Source: Thuidium tamariscinum (lineage: Eukaryota; Streptophyta; Bryopsida; Hypnales; Thuidiaceae). Taken from it: DNA of 64,000 nucleotides. A model generated the notes under the pieces. The model was not told the DNA's origin, did no database searches, and saw only the letters and a list, made by a program, of their open reading frames with translations. The position numbers and the translations under genes are program-made. Positions 1 through 11,458 of the stretch are shown in pieces. How positions within the stretch are numbered: the first letter of the stretch is position 1; each line of letters starts with the position of its first letter. The stretch is taken from assembly GCA_947034885.2 (NCBI GenBank), contig OZ019759.1:16556501-16620500 (forward strand), given 5' to 3'.

Positions 1-295
1 CTGCGAACACGATTCATATAGACCTAACAAGGTGAACTTCTCACATCCGCGTATTCAAACTAAATCTAGGAGAGCCAATTCAACTGTACACTCTCTGAAT
101 CCAATATTAGAGGGTGTGCCGCTCACAATGTAGGACGAAGATGAAGACTATACGAAAACCGAAGGCGGTTTGGGAGCAAGGACTACCGCTGGTCCGAGTC
201 ATGTATCCGGAATTCAAGAGACTACTTGTGATGAGTCAAAATGGCACATAGCTCGTTTACCAAAAACATCAGCAAAAGCATGCTTTGCCCTCCAG

Positions 296-1043
296 CAGGG
301 TTGTCTATCCCGACGTGACGTGGGCTTTTCCCGTCCGGATGTCATGACGCGTCAGTCGTGACGAGTCAGGACGCATCAGAGGCCGTCCCGAATGCTGACG
401 GCGTCGTCGACGGCCTGGATGAAGTCCGTCGACCGTCGACAAGGCCGTCCACCATCGACAGGGCCGTCGAGGAGGCCGTCCACCGTCGACAGGGCCGTCC
501 ACGAGGCCGTCGACCGTTAACAGGGCCGTCGAGGAGGTCGTCGACCGTCGACAGGGCCGTCGAGGAGGTCGTCGACCGTCGACAGGGCCGTCGAGGAGGC
601 CGTCCACTGTCGACAGGGCCGTCCATGAGGCCGTCGACCGTTAACAGGGCCGTCGAGGAGGTCGTCGACCGATTAGGGCTGGCCGGCTGCAAACTTCAGA
701 GCCTTGTAACTTTTGCAAAAAGTCTTCAAATTGGGCAAATGAGATGTTTTTCGGCATCTACAGAAACTGTAGATGCCGAAAAACATCTCATTTGCCCAAT
801 TTGAAAACTTTTTGCAAAAGTTACAAGGCTCTGAAGTTTACAGCCGGCTAGCCCTAATCGGTTCGATTCTATCCTGGACGGTCCGGTCGACGGTGGACGG
901 CCTCGTCAACGGCCCTGTCGACGATTTTTCATCCTCTGTCGCGGATTTTGTCGTGAATTTCATCCTGACGAACGCTCGGCTCCCCGTCATGTCAGCGGAC
1001 GGACATCCTGACGCACGGACGTGACGCGACGGAAGCAACCCTG
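296..1043. mobile_element. Non-autonomous hAT-like foldback element with GTCGAC subterminal repeats
   Basis: The ends are inverted: CAGGGTTG at 296-303 and CAACCCTG at 1036-1043. The flanks carry an exact 8-bp target duplication, CCCTCCAG (288-295 and 1044-1051), the hAT length, and CAGGG ends are common in hAT. The left subterminal zone (about 400-670) is a GC-rich minisatellite of GTCGACAGGGCCGTCGAGG-like units; the right zone (about 880-940) holds the same units inverted. The centre (669-861) is a near-perfect 95-bp palindrome. No transposase is encoded. The open frames across the minisatellite are by-products of its base composition. The element interrupts the SWIM-containing gene. Confidence 0.85.
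669..861. repeat. 95-bp near-perfect palindrome at the centre of the hAT-like element
   Basis: Arms 669-763 and 767-861 are reverse complements with very few mismatches around a 3-base spacer (AAA at 764-766). A transcript would fold into a long hairpin, as is typical for foldback MITEs that feed small RNA pathways. No miRNA function can be read from the sequence. Confidence 0.85.
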
Positions 1044-1840
1044 CCCTCCAGGCTATTACAAAGCAGAAATGTATTGCTCAGATAATTCAAAATAATGTCG
1101 CCACTGCAGCTCCAACATACACAAGTATGATGGTGAATTATAGGAAGAATACTAGTGATAAAATACAGTTTTTTTTCTGCAATGACAACATTGAGCGATG
1201 TGTGAAGGGGACGCGAAGGAAATGGGTTTCGATCCCACCAGCAATTCCTGATGTTTGGCCCGTCAAAATGGGAACGAAGCTTTTGCTATCTGAGATTTTA
1301 GCCCTTGAGAACGCGGGTTTTCAACTTCCACAGCATCAACTCATTTCACCACGGCGATTGTTCGGTGGAACAATGAGTGCAGAATTGTTGGAGGCGTATC
1401 CTATTCCTTCTTCAGCAGATGAACATCCAAATGCTCGTGCTGGGAAGGTAGTGCGTCGAAACCCGAAATCTCCTACAGTTAAGTACCAAAACAATTGTGC
1501 TTCTACTTTGACATTGGTTGCGCGAATTGATAAAGTGACAATGGTTCTTCATCCAGGATTTGGGTGTATAGTTTCATTGGCATCTGGTTTGGAGCCAAAG
1601 GCAGAAAAGTACTTGATGACGATTTCGTCATTTCCGGACTGCACTTGTCCAAATTTCAAGGAAATGAAGCTTAGGTGCTTGGGTAAACATGGAACATGGG
1701 CGAATTGTAAGCACTTGTATTTCATTTTCACTGTTATTTGCAACCTACAGCCTAGAACACATCTCTTCATGCATTGTGCCACTCTAAGCTTCAACGAAGT
1801 GAAGCAAATATTCTTGAGTGGCATACTCAATTATTTGTGA

Positions 1841-2260
1841 GGAAAGTAGGATTCTGAAATTGAAGTGAAATTAGGTTGTTGTTCAGTTTTGACTTCAATA
1901 AAGATTTTTTGACCCTACACTTGGAGAACCTTTTTGGATAAATGTGTAACACATGTATACATTGTGCTCAGCAAAAACATTTGAGTTTGGTAATATAAAA
2001 GGTATGACATGTACCCTAAACCTCACCTTTTTGTCTTCTCTTGAACTAAAACCTAATCCACTTGAAATAATTAAATTGTAGTGCTTAGCTTTGCTACTTC
2101 AAATCATAAAGAAAGAATAAATATGAACAAGGTTTCGTGTACCTAGTGTTGACAATGAATTCAATTTAGGAGCTGTTTGCTTATGAACCCAATTGCTCAT
2201 TTCATCTTGTTCTTTAATCTCTCTTCTTCAACTTTCACCCAAGTTTCTCATGTCTTTAGC
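1841..2260. other. AT-rich spacer downstream of the SWIM gene
   Basis: Begins as the 3' flank of the SWIM-containing gene (an AATAAAG at about 1898-1904 could serve as a polyadenylation signal) and passes into AT-rich sequence with no coding support on either strand. Confidence 0.4.
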
Positions 2261-2269
2261 AATGCATTC

Positions 2270-2533
2270 AGCCACACTATTCACTGAATTGTGCTTTCAT
2301 GAATGATCCACTTTTGTCATCCACTTTTGTCATCTACGTTTTTCATCCACTTTTTTCATCCACTTTTGTGTCATTTCATCTAACTACTTACAAAAATTCA
2401 TCCACTTTTTTGTCTTCTTCTTTGCAATTTTCTTAAGAATTCTAACTATTTTTTCAATTTTTCTTTCATTATTCTTCGTCCCCGCTCACTAATCCCTGCT
2501 CCCCGCTCCCTGCTCCCTTTGTAGCATTCCCTG
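2270..2533. repeat. Dispersed repeat: TTCATCCA-type minisatellite with a CCCCGCTC end (copy 1)
   Basis: TCATCCACTTTTG-like units (from about 2306) are followed by a C-rich end with several CCCCGCTC/CCCTGCTC words and finish at AGCATTCCCTG (2533). The same order, TTCATCCA minisatellite, then CCCCGCTC words, then GCATTCC(C/T)TG, recurs at 26.9-27.6 kb, so this is one repeat family. On the minus strand the end reads CAGGGAATGCT, reminiscent of hAT-type ends, but I found no opposite end. It abuts the MULE-type gene and cuts off that gene's 3' part. Confidence 0.55.
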
Positions 2534-4275
2534 CTTCTCCATTAATTGAGTCCAGTGAAATAAACATGTCCTCTTCCGATTAGGCATGGCATTGGCTGCA
2601 TCACCACTTCCATAAACAATCCTCACGGCATTCCAATTTGCTTGTGCTAAATCAACCATAAAGCCCTTAAAATATGGCAAGGGAATTCCATGTCTCCCCA
2701 TCACCACGTTCAAGTTTTTCTAGAAGTCGCACTGGGCTATAACATCTTTAGACTGCATATTGCACACCGCAATTGTCATGACACGACAGTAGCTTGTATC
2801 ATAAACATGACATGCAATTGTCGTTTAGAGCTTTATCCGCCTTACATGATCAAACATAATCCAAGCGTCCTCTAGATCCCCCCTTGGTTGCATACGCGTT
2901 ACCAAGTCCACTCCACTAGCAAGATCCACTTCCGACATTTTGAACACAAACACTTTGTTGGAATCGGATCCCTGTCCAGGGGATTTGTTCTCTTGAACAA
3001 AAGCCCAATTGCTGCAACCACAAAGCTTCGTGATGCTATCCATCACACCAAAACGACGAAAGTACTTGAAGGCTGTGACTTTGTTTCGAATACTGGAGGA
3101 ACTCATGAACTTGCACTTCTCTAATACCGGCATCAGTTCATGTATTCCGAATTGGGTAGGCAAAGTTCCTTCAGGTCAAAGAAGCATCCCTCCAAGGAAC
3201 TCCTTGTTGGCCTCTAAAACAATGGCTGAATTTGTACCAATTGGATTCCTCTCAACTTGATCAAATATTAGCGCCCGAGTTCTGTCTTTGGAGTTACGGC
3301 AGTCTCCATCTTTCACTGGGTGATTGTAAATACCAAAATGAACACAAGTACGAGCCATGTCCTTTGATCCAACTACATAATATACTTTGGCAGGACAAGT
3401 ACTCATACATGAAGGAATAGTGGAGCACACCTTGCACGATAAGGTCAAACAAGATGGAGGAATACCATGAAGCTGAAAAGGAACTGGTGAACAACCATCC
3501 CATTCAGTCTCGTTAATAAGAGCAACGCAGTGCTCATGCGTGCGATAGTTACAAGTTGGGTTCTCGCAACGAAGATGGCCCACACAAGATGACAAACAAA
3601 AAGTCAGGCCATCTACATTTTTTTGTTCGTTGTATGAAAATTGGACCAGATGTGACCGTTGTAGCGTCTCTCCATTCCAATTAGAAACTTAGCCTGACAA
3701 TGACCTAAAGATTGATCTCCGATTGTAGGTAACTCAAATATCACGTCACCATTAAACTTAGGAGGGACAAATTGGACAACCAAAATTCTTATCGTATTCC
3801 AATCAAGCTTTTTAAATGGGCTTCTAGAGCCTTTCGTGTTGTACAACTTCTATAAACATGGAAGAATAGACAATCCGGTAGAAGATGACGACAGTTTCTT
3901 TAGGGCCGAAGAATGTGAAACTGAAGGGATAGGACCTTCATCTACACTAGATGTTGTTGCCTTGAGAAGCTTGTGTGGAGGAGATGAACCATCCGAGTCA
4001 TCACTATCAATGTGAATGACCTCTACACTAGGCTCTGTTTTCACAACATTCAACAATACTGTTTGCAAACTACTAGTGCTAGATACTCTAGTGGTACCTT
4101 TTGCAATGGATGCACCCCCACTGCATTGAGGTAAACCATACACTAAATACCTCCCTGGATGCAAATGCCATTGCCTAACAGTGCCTGAGACTATGGGCTC
4201 CTAGCCCACCGTATGCGTTACATCACCAGTAATATTATCAGCAACTTCTTCGTCAATGTCTAACAAACTCTCTAC
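2534..4275 (-). pseudogene. MULE-type transposase gene, N-terminal part, decayed and truncated
   Basis: Minus-strand coding sequence from a probable splice acceptor (TTGTAG, exon from about 4275) down to 2534. In order: a HPGRYLVYGLP segment; a Ser/Asp-rich linker; a Cys/His-rich region (CVGHLRCENPTCNYRTHEHC) that may bind zinc; a segment with ELMPVLEKCKFMSSSSIRNK; then the start of the MULE transposase core with CRVMTIAVCNMQSKD, GFMVDLAQANWNAVRIVYG and CLFHWTQLMEK. The Asp in FMVD fits the second acidic residue of the MULE DDE core. Decay: a one-base difference at an A7 run near 3605-3612 shifts the frame, and several in-frame stops occur (for example near 4200, 3848, 3174, 2823 and 2728). 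The rest of the core and the SWIM end are missing because a repeat begins at 2533. It belongs to the same family as the SWIM fragments at 2-1840 and 48725-48907. Confidence 0.6.
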
Positions 4276-4279
4276 AATA

Positions 4280-6400
4280 AAAAAAATGAGCACTCAATCT
4301 AAACAAACTCACTATAGCATATTTAAAGTCGGAAATTGGAAATGTAATTGGTACCCGATCTCCAACTACCCTTACAATTGCCATTGAATAAAATTATAAG
4401 CAAACCAGCAATCCACTCTACATGAAAAGAACCAAAATGCAGTATATCATCTCATAGCCTACAACTATTCATCACCTAAAAATGAACTAAAAATATTGAC
4501 AAGGTAATGAGTGTATGATATACATGTTAAGCAGCATCAAACACACACCCCTGCATTCCACAATGAACTCATGATCGTCAACATAGCGCATGTAACTTGT
4601 TCAAAAAATTCAAAAAATAATGAGACACAATTCAAAAATTACTATCATTTACTGACTGAGGACATTGTACTCTACGTCTGGCACATTCAGGAATAATGCA
4701 TTTCAAAAGTATAGCGCTCATTTAATTCTACTATGCACTAAAAAAGTACTAAAGATACTCCAGATATTGAAATTGAATCCATAGGAAAATGACGGTCGCT
4801 AGTAGTATTTATTGACCTAAATAGAGATACCAGTGGTATAGCCTAATCAGTGATCCCAGAACTAGTTCATAGAATTTATTGCAATATGCTTCCTAGTTTA
4901 GGGGATTTAGTGCAATTTGCTACCTTCAAGATAAAGAAGCATCAATTTTGGCTATCTTGAGAGGAAGTGGCATTAAAAAATTTAGAAAAGAAAGGATTTT
5001 GCAAGTTATAAAGGATAATGAGTTGTATTAATAAACCATAACTAACTACAAAGATGCTAATTCCAATGTAGAGGATGTAACAAATTGGTTATCAAATTCT
5101 ATAGGTTGTTGAAATCCTAGCTAAAATTTAATTTTATCAAGGATTTTTTCCTATAGAGATTTAGCTACTGCAAATTTTTAGTAGCAATGGAGCGAAATTT
5201 AGCTAGTTTTGTGAACGCTGGGCCTAATCCACATCAATCATAATATTTGGATGTCTCAATCAATAGGCATCCAAGACTCCTATACTTCACTATTTTTCAT
5301 ATTTACAAAGTCAGTGGAAGAAATACTCATGCTTAAATATGAACCCCTAAACGTCTTGATCCATTGTGAAATGGGCAACCATCATATCTAAGCTGAATTA
5401 AGCCATTTAAATTGTGTTCAACCAACAATTTTTTTTTTTTATTACTGTCTTGAAACTATGAGTTGTATTTCACTATGCAAAATCTCAATTTCATTTGTTA
5501 GAAATTGTAATTGTTATCATTCTTGTTGCAAAAATTGAACATAAAGAAGTAAAAACAGCAAAAATTATTTAAAATATTTGAATTTTTTTCAAGAGGCACA
5601 AGTAGCAATGGGGCACAAGTACCCAAAACAACCACAACAAAGACCTTTAAGTCAAATTTAACTATTAAACCAAATTTATCCTTTTATTTAATTTGTGTAT
5701 AAAATTTTGGTAATTTTTAGTAGTAGAAAATTTTATTTTCTATTTATTCTTTTTTTTCAATAAATTTGATGAAAGAATAAAATTATTGTGATTTATTAAA
5801 GTTAAAAGAATAAATATAATTATATCAATTAGAAAATATATTAGAATAATATATAATTTTTACCAAAAATGAAGGATAGAATGAGAAATATAATTTTATA
5901 ATTGAATTTTAAAATATATTTGCAAATAGATATATAGAAATGAAAAGCACAAGAAACTATGTTATTTGAATTATAACACATTGAACTTTCTATTTCAATA
6001 ACTCTTACAATTTTTGACATTTTTCAAAAATTGCAAATGGAATAGAAACAAAACTCGTTAAGCTTCATTTTCTTAGCTTGAATCAAATTCCAAAAATAGT
6101 TATTTTGAAAGATACAATTGGAGTTGACTAAGGCACATCCACTTTTTGGATGCGCAGACCTTAAAGGGTTAAACATACTCCATTAATTTTAAAATATTTG
6201 GACAAATCAAATTCACCATTAAAAATACACCTACATTAAAAATAATCCTATAAAGATCCTATCCAAGAATTCTTTGAAAATTCATAAGTAATTCATCAAT
6301 GCTCCAAAAAGAATTTAACCACTTGAAATAGATTCCTAAGCAATTCCTCTTCAAGAGAAAAATAATTTGAGCATATGAAACACATAAAAATAGCCAACAA
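4280..6400. other. AT-rich region without genes
   Basis: Probable upstream intron or flank of the minus-strand MULE-type gene at its left end (a 61-codon frame at 4511-4696 has no family resemblance), then very AT-rich DNA (about 5.4-6.3 kb). I see no repeat array, RNA gene or coding signal. Confidence 0.4.
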
Positions 6401-7140
6401 CCCTTAGAGGGTGCTCAATCCTGTAAATCACTTCTATGCATTAAAGGTACTTGAACAAAGGTTTGTGGCTCTGACCCATGGGTTCGGAGGACCCGAACCT
6501 CGGGTTCACAAAACCCAAACCATAGCCTCGGGGGATGAACCAAAAGGTAGGGAAAAATCAAAATCGAGTTTGACGAGGATGCTCCACCACAAACCCTAAC
6601 CCTATTGACAGGAGTTCATCGGGACTAACTGCGAATTTATTTCAGTTCACTTGCGAGGAAGTGGTTTTCTGATGGTACATGCAGGACTCGCGGGCATTTA
6701 CAATTAATGAGACTTGAGGTTTTGGTGTCACAAATTGCGCGGCGATGGATCACAACCTTTGGTCGAAGCGCGACTAAAGTCCATCATTTGGCGGATCAAA
6801 GGGGGCTGGTGGCGGATCGAAGGGTGCCCCGATCACACCATTCAAAAAAGTCGTGTCCCAACCAAGCGCAACTTCAAGCAAGTCTGCTGAGGTACTTGGA
6901 TTTCAAGCTCTCTTTTTCATTTTCCGTCTCAATTATTTTTTTGGATTTCATTTAGAATGGGAAATGTAATCGCAGTTGCGGAATTAGATTCGAACCAACT
7001 GGCATTTTGAGAGGTGTAACAAGAGTGAAGAAAGAAGATGTGGCAGTACATTCTAGACGTCAATGGAGACAGCGTAGGCTTGTCTTGGTCATCACGGATT
7101 AGGATAAGGAGATTAAGTAGACATTTCAATCTTCTTGGGA
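6400..7140. other. Intergenic stretch with a GGTTCGG/CCGAACC palindrome
   Basis: Slightly higher GC than its left neighbour. Contains the imperfect palindrome GGGTTCGGAGGACCCGAACC (about 6480-6499), followed by CTCGGGTTC. Short open frames (6411-6599, 6707-6955) resemble nothing I know. It leads into the tandem array that starts near 7150. Confidence 0.35.
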
Positions 7141-7149
7141 TGCCACAAT

Positions 7150-10100
7150 AGTTAGGGGTAGAGTGAGTTATGCATACTCAGTGAGGGATGTGGGTAGCCC
7201 TGTTAGCCTACGCTAGTCAAATTTGTATACTAATGTATACATAAGTTCCGAAATCGAATTACGATAAAAGAAAACAGGGATTATGGTTCAGGGTACGATG
7301 GCTTTGTGTGTTTTGTATTTTGGATTTGAACCTCAATCTTCAATCCAGTCTTGATTGGCTGGAGTCCGAGATCGCTTTGGTCTCTCGAGGAATTGAAACA
7401 AATTTGTAGCTCTAAGTTCAGCATTGTCACAACGTAAAAATATTCTCAGATAATATTTTAGACTTCTGTACATGCCTCTTTGGGTAGGCAGACTAGATGC
7501 TCGTTATGGATTGCAATTCCGAATTCAATGAACATTCAAGTTGGAGGAGATTGGAAGACCTTGTAATTATATTAAAGTCTCGATCGATCTTCCAATTCTG
7601 AGTTCAGTCTCTAGCCAGTTTTAGAAGCAAGAGTGGATAGATGGCTGCAGTAGGTGTATAACGTATTGTGATTCAATGATCAGTCATGTACTCATGTCAA
7701 AATATGTCGATTGCTTTCGATCGGAATGGTGTCGGGGTTCCCATGTTCATAGGATTTGCACTTCTGTAATCAGTCTGCCCTGAGTGTCGGGAGTGCCAAG
7801 GTCACTACTTCGTTGAGGTTCCGTATCATACAAATCAAACTTCCATATTCAGTCTTGGCGGGATGAGTGCGTTAGTGAGGTCCTCGATGTGTAGTAGAAT
7901 GTACTCTCCTAGATCAGAGTCTGCTCATGTTCTGGTGCCGCAATCTTGCAAGTTCGAGTGGTTAGTTCATGTATTAGTGTCTGGTTACTGGATACGTCTC
8001 GGTATCGAGACCTAGGTTGAAGGTGGACGTGTTATGTATGACCCTTCTGGTTCATGCGATGTTCTTGGTATTGAGACCACGTCCGTTAGGGTGGAGGTTA
8101 TACATGCTCAGGACCGGTTCATCGGCTGGCTTTGGGCCCAATGGCCTCGACATGCGGGTCATGCTTAGTTATATGGAAAAGGAAATTGAAATTAGTCCTA
8201 TCGCAATGCCGAGAAAGAAGATGCATAGTGATCCAATGCATAAAAGTTATTAAGTCTCGAGTTCAGTTTTTAAATCTCGGGAATCCTCATCACCTGATGG
8301 TTGCAATTGGATGTGAAGTGGTTCAAAACTCAAGCTTTTGACATGACTCAAAGTTGGTGGATTGGTATTGGTATAGGGTTCGTTTTTTGCATTCTAGAAT
8401 TTGATGTTCTTTTAGTGTTGGATGGTTGTTGATTCGGCAGGGTGGGGGCCATGTATAAGTGGTCAAGACTTTGGATTCATCTCGGCACCAAGACCGAGGT
8501 CACAACAGGACTTCTCATGCATACGCAATTCGGTTGGGAGATTGGTCCAGTATTGAGACTGGATATGGATTGATTCGAGTTATGCATACTGGATAGTCTT
8601 GCTCTTGTGAGCTTTGGGCCACAGACTTTGGACATGAGGTTTGAGATTAGCATTCAGGGAAAAACAATTAAATTAAATCTTGGATCAAAATCACTAAATG
8701 GGGAGGTCAAACGTCCGATACATAACAAGTTTAAAATCTCTAGTTTAGTCTTGTGTTCATGCCAAGTGCCTTATCATCTGAAGGGTGAGATGGAGTATAA
8801 CTTGGTTTCCAATTCAATCCTAAAACTTGTCTCAATGAGGATTGTTGGTGTTGTTGTTTCATCGGTTCTTGCATACCAGAGTCTAATCATGTGTCCGAGC
8901 CAAATGGTTCACGATATGGGAATGCAAGTTATGTATAAGTTGTTATTTCTTCGAGATTGGTCTCTGTACCAAGACCAAGGCCAAATGAGGCTAGGTTATA
9001 CATACAGAGTCAGTCTTCTTGTGTGGTCTCGATACCGAGACGAGGGAGAGGTGTGTCAGGGTTATGTCCACGTGGGTGTAGACATGTAATGAATTGGAAG
9101 CTTTTACTTGGCTTTACAATCCAAAACAAATGTTTGGTTTAGTCATATTCCGTATTTTGTGGTTCTGAGGCAAGGTGTTATCAGAATTCTCAATTCAAAG
9201 GTTTTAATAGTCATGGTGCGAGGACTAAGCAGAGCTGCAGGTCATATGGGTTCTGAATCTTGACGTTAGGCATGTGTGGATTTTGGAAAACTTGAGTGAC
9301 TTGATGGGTGGTATAGGGTGTTTTGCGATTCTGAATGTGGATTATAGTCTAGATTGCATTTGATGTGGCGGGTTGAGATGGGTCTGAATCCACGATATGA
9401 GACTCCATTCTTCTGTTAGTTTTACATGGCAGGAAAACTGTATTTTTCAATCATGCATAAGTGGTCAAGCCACTGTACACGTCTCGGTACTGAGACTAGC
9501 ATTGCAGGATAGGGTGTATACATACCAGATACTGGTTCCGGAGTGCTCTCGGTACCAAGATGAGGATGGGATTCGAGGGGTTTTGTATACTTAGGATGGC
9601 CTATACAAATGCCATGGGTCTCTATGTTGTCGATTATAATGAGAGTATGCTTGTTTTGTTCTTATTAATTACTTTTAAAGGTTTTCATGATGGCGCTTGA
9701 TCGAGAGGTTTGTGTGACTATGCAATACGGATTTCCAATTTTGAGTTCAGAGCTTCATGGATGTGGGGAAGTTGAGTCACCTAATGGGTGGGATGGAGTG
9801 TGATTCGAATCTAAATTGAGATTTCAAATTTATCTCAATTAGTACGTTAATTGATGAGGTGTGCTTAGTACTTTTATAAGAGAGTCTGATCATGCTTCGA
9901 GCCTACGAGGTACAGAGTTTCCGCACGCATGTCATGCATATACTGGCTCTCGGCAAGGTACGTCTTGGTACCGAGACCAAGGTTTGTCTGGGTGGGTTAT
10001 GCATACGGAGACTTGAAGCTTGGATGGTCTCGGTATCGAGACAAGGTAGAGAAAAAGCAGGTTATGGATATGCAAAATTGATTCTACGTTGGATCATAGT

Positions 10101-10880
10101 TACATGGTGTAATTTTGGAGTCTATGTTCCTGGTTCAAAGTTCGTAAATTAGAGTTTAGTCCCATCTGTATGCTTCAAAATGGGCCTGGCTTATGTGTGT
10201 GATACGGTCGTGGAATATGGAGAGAAGTGATTTGGGGATGCGTGGGGAGACATGGTTACCTGATTCTTGGGCTCAGAAGTAATTTGGATTCGCAATTCTG
10301 AAATGAACCTAATCATCATGCTAGGGCCAGAAGGATTGTATTAGCCTCATCAATCATTATTGTAGGTTCAATCTTATTCCGATAACATAAGAGGGAACGA
10401 GTTCATCGTGTCATGAAAAAGCATTTTGGGAGCAGGTTTCATCTTGGTAATGAGAAGGGTGTCTTTGATGGTTGGGTCATGCATAAGTAGGATTGAATCT
10501 AGGGTGGTCTCAATATCGAGACGATATTTCATTGGTGGGGGGTATGCATAATCAGGCTTATGACGGTAGGATAAATTCTTCGATTTGATTTTGCAATTTT
10601 AAAGTTTAGTTTCATTTGGATTTCCAATTTGTTGGGATCAATGCTAGTGAGGGTTTAGGATTTGCAAATCAAAGTGTTCCATTATGATGCAGATGAATTC
10701 ACAATTTGTTTGAATCTACATTTATGTATTTGAGTTTGATTATGTCTCCATGCATAAAGGAGATAACGGTTGAGTTTGTCATGCAAAAGTTAATCGATAT
10801 CTAGTTCCATCTCACCACCGAGATGGTGGAAGTGGGTGGACGGGTCATGCATACGCACATTGGGTCAAGTTGTAGACTGG
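7150..10880. repeat. Degenerate ~480-bp tandem array carrying paired palindromes and ATGCATA motifs
   Basis: The same succession of landmarks recurs about every 480 bp: first palindrome of a pair at about 7996, 8479, 8959, 9481, 9962 and 10441 (steps 483, 480, 522, 481, 479), the second about 65 bp later, and a GGTTATGCATAC-like motif about 36-40 bp after each palindrome (near 8034, 8097, 8514, 8578, 8994, 9516, 9997, 10485, 10848). Weaker landmarks also recur, such as (A)ATTCTGAGTTCAGTCT and a CACCTGATGGGTGAGATGG-like segment. More degenerate units seem to extend left to about 7160. No coding. The array ends about 0.6 kb before the first recognisable exon of the methyltransferase-like gene. 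Confidence 0.72.
7996..10826. promoter_or_regulatory. Array of 18-bp palindromes (GGTCTCGGTACCGAGACC type) upstream of the methyltransferase-like gene
   Basis: Boxes read directly: 7996-8011, 8061-8078, 8479-8495, 8544-8559, 8959-8976, 9025-9042, 9481-9496, 9545-9561, 9962-9978, 10026-10042, 10441-10456, 10506-10522, and a weaker single one at 10808-10826. The consensus is a perfect 18-bp palindrome. Within pairs the spacing is 65-66 bp. The palindromic core is better kept than most of the surrounding repeat, which suggests a binding site for a dimeric protein. Calling it regulatory is inference from symmetry, conservation and position upstream of a gene on the same strand. Confidence 0.55.
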
Positions 10881-11192
10881 CTTGTTCTAATGAGATTTAT
10901 TTTTGATTTTTAGATCTCCTCAAATTGTCTTGCGTTGGCTAATGTGCTCCCTACTGCTAAGGTGGAGATTGCACTACCTATAGTCGAGGCATCCATCTAG
11001 GATGTAGTTGCAACGTCCGCTCCGTTGAACTTGCTTCCTCTTGTTTCACCGAACATTCCACGTCCTTGGCTAAGCGTAAGTCTCAATGGTTTGCTTCGTG
11101 ACCTTGAAGAATGAAGACAGGTCACCATAGGACTAGAATGATAGTCACAAGAGACCATGTCTGTAATGTGATACATTAAACCCTCTTCAAGG

Positions 11193-11200
11193 GTATTTAT
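11193..11200 (+). promoter_or_regulatory. Possible TATA box of the methyltransferase-like gene
   Basis: TATTTATA lies between the palindrome array and the first long open exon (11459). Position and A/T-rich context fit a TATA element, but no transcription start evidence exists and this sequence is common in AT-rich DNA. Confidence 0.25.
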
Positions 11201-11458
11201 AAGATGTGCTTTCTTGATGGGAACAAGTAGTTGACATTCATTCTTAGAGTTGTGACCATTTTGTATTCTTGTCGTGGACATATTTATAGTGATTCTAGAA
11301 ATCATAGTCCTCTTTATTTATCCAAGTCTTTTTTCAATGACATCAATTTATAACATCGGAAATGAACTCAGTACATCTTGTAGAAGTATTATTGCGTCCG
11401 TTCTATGTTCATCACATCCAATGAATGACATATTGGTACCTTTTATGCAATTTCATCA

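Larger units (their letters stand above)
2..1840 (+). pseudogene. MULE-type transposase gene, C-terminal part with SWIM zinc finger, split by a hAT element
   Basis: One reading frame runs from the left edge of the window to the stop at 1838-1840, entering at base 2, so the gene is cut by the window border. It is the C-terminal part of a plant MULE-like (Mutator superfamily) transposase. The SWIM zinc finger reads CTCPNF, then about 18 residues later NCKHLYFIF near 1640-1735, giving the CxCx(n)CxH pattern. SWIM fingers sit at the C-terminus of MULE transposases and their domesticated relatives and bind DNA or protein in the nucleus. A hAT-like element (296-1043) with 8-bp target duplication interrupts the frame; the frame before the element (CFALQ) and after it (AITKQK) agree if one target copy is kept. 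One in-frame TAG lies at 131-133, so this copy is probably dead. The family assignment rests on remembered moss sequences of this type plus the SWIM motif. Confidence 0.62.

Noticed and set aside
358-804. Open frames on both strands across the GTCGAC minisatellite (Arg/Pro-rich products)
   Set aside because: They follow from the GC-rich repeat units inside the hAT-like element; no domain, and both strands are open alike.
7996-10826. CRISPR-like array (short repeats at regular steps)
   Set aside because: Repeats are dyads that diverge within a larger tandem unit, spacing alternates 65 and ~415 bp, and the DNA is eukaryotic.
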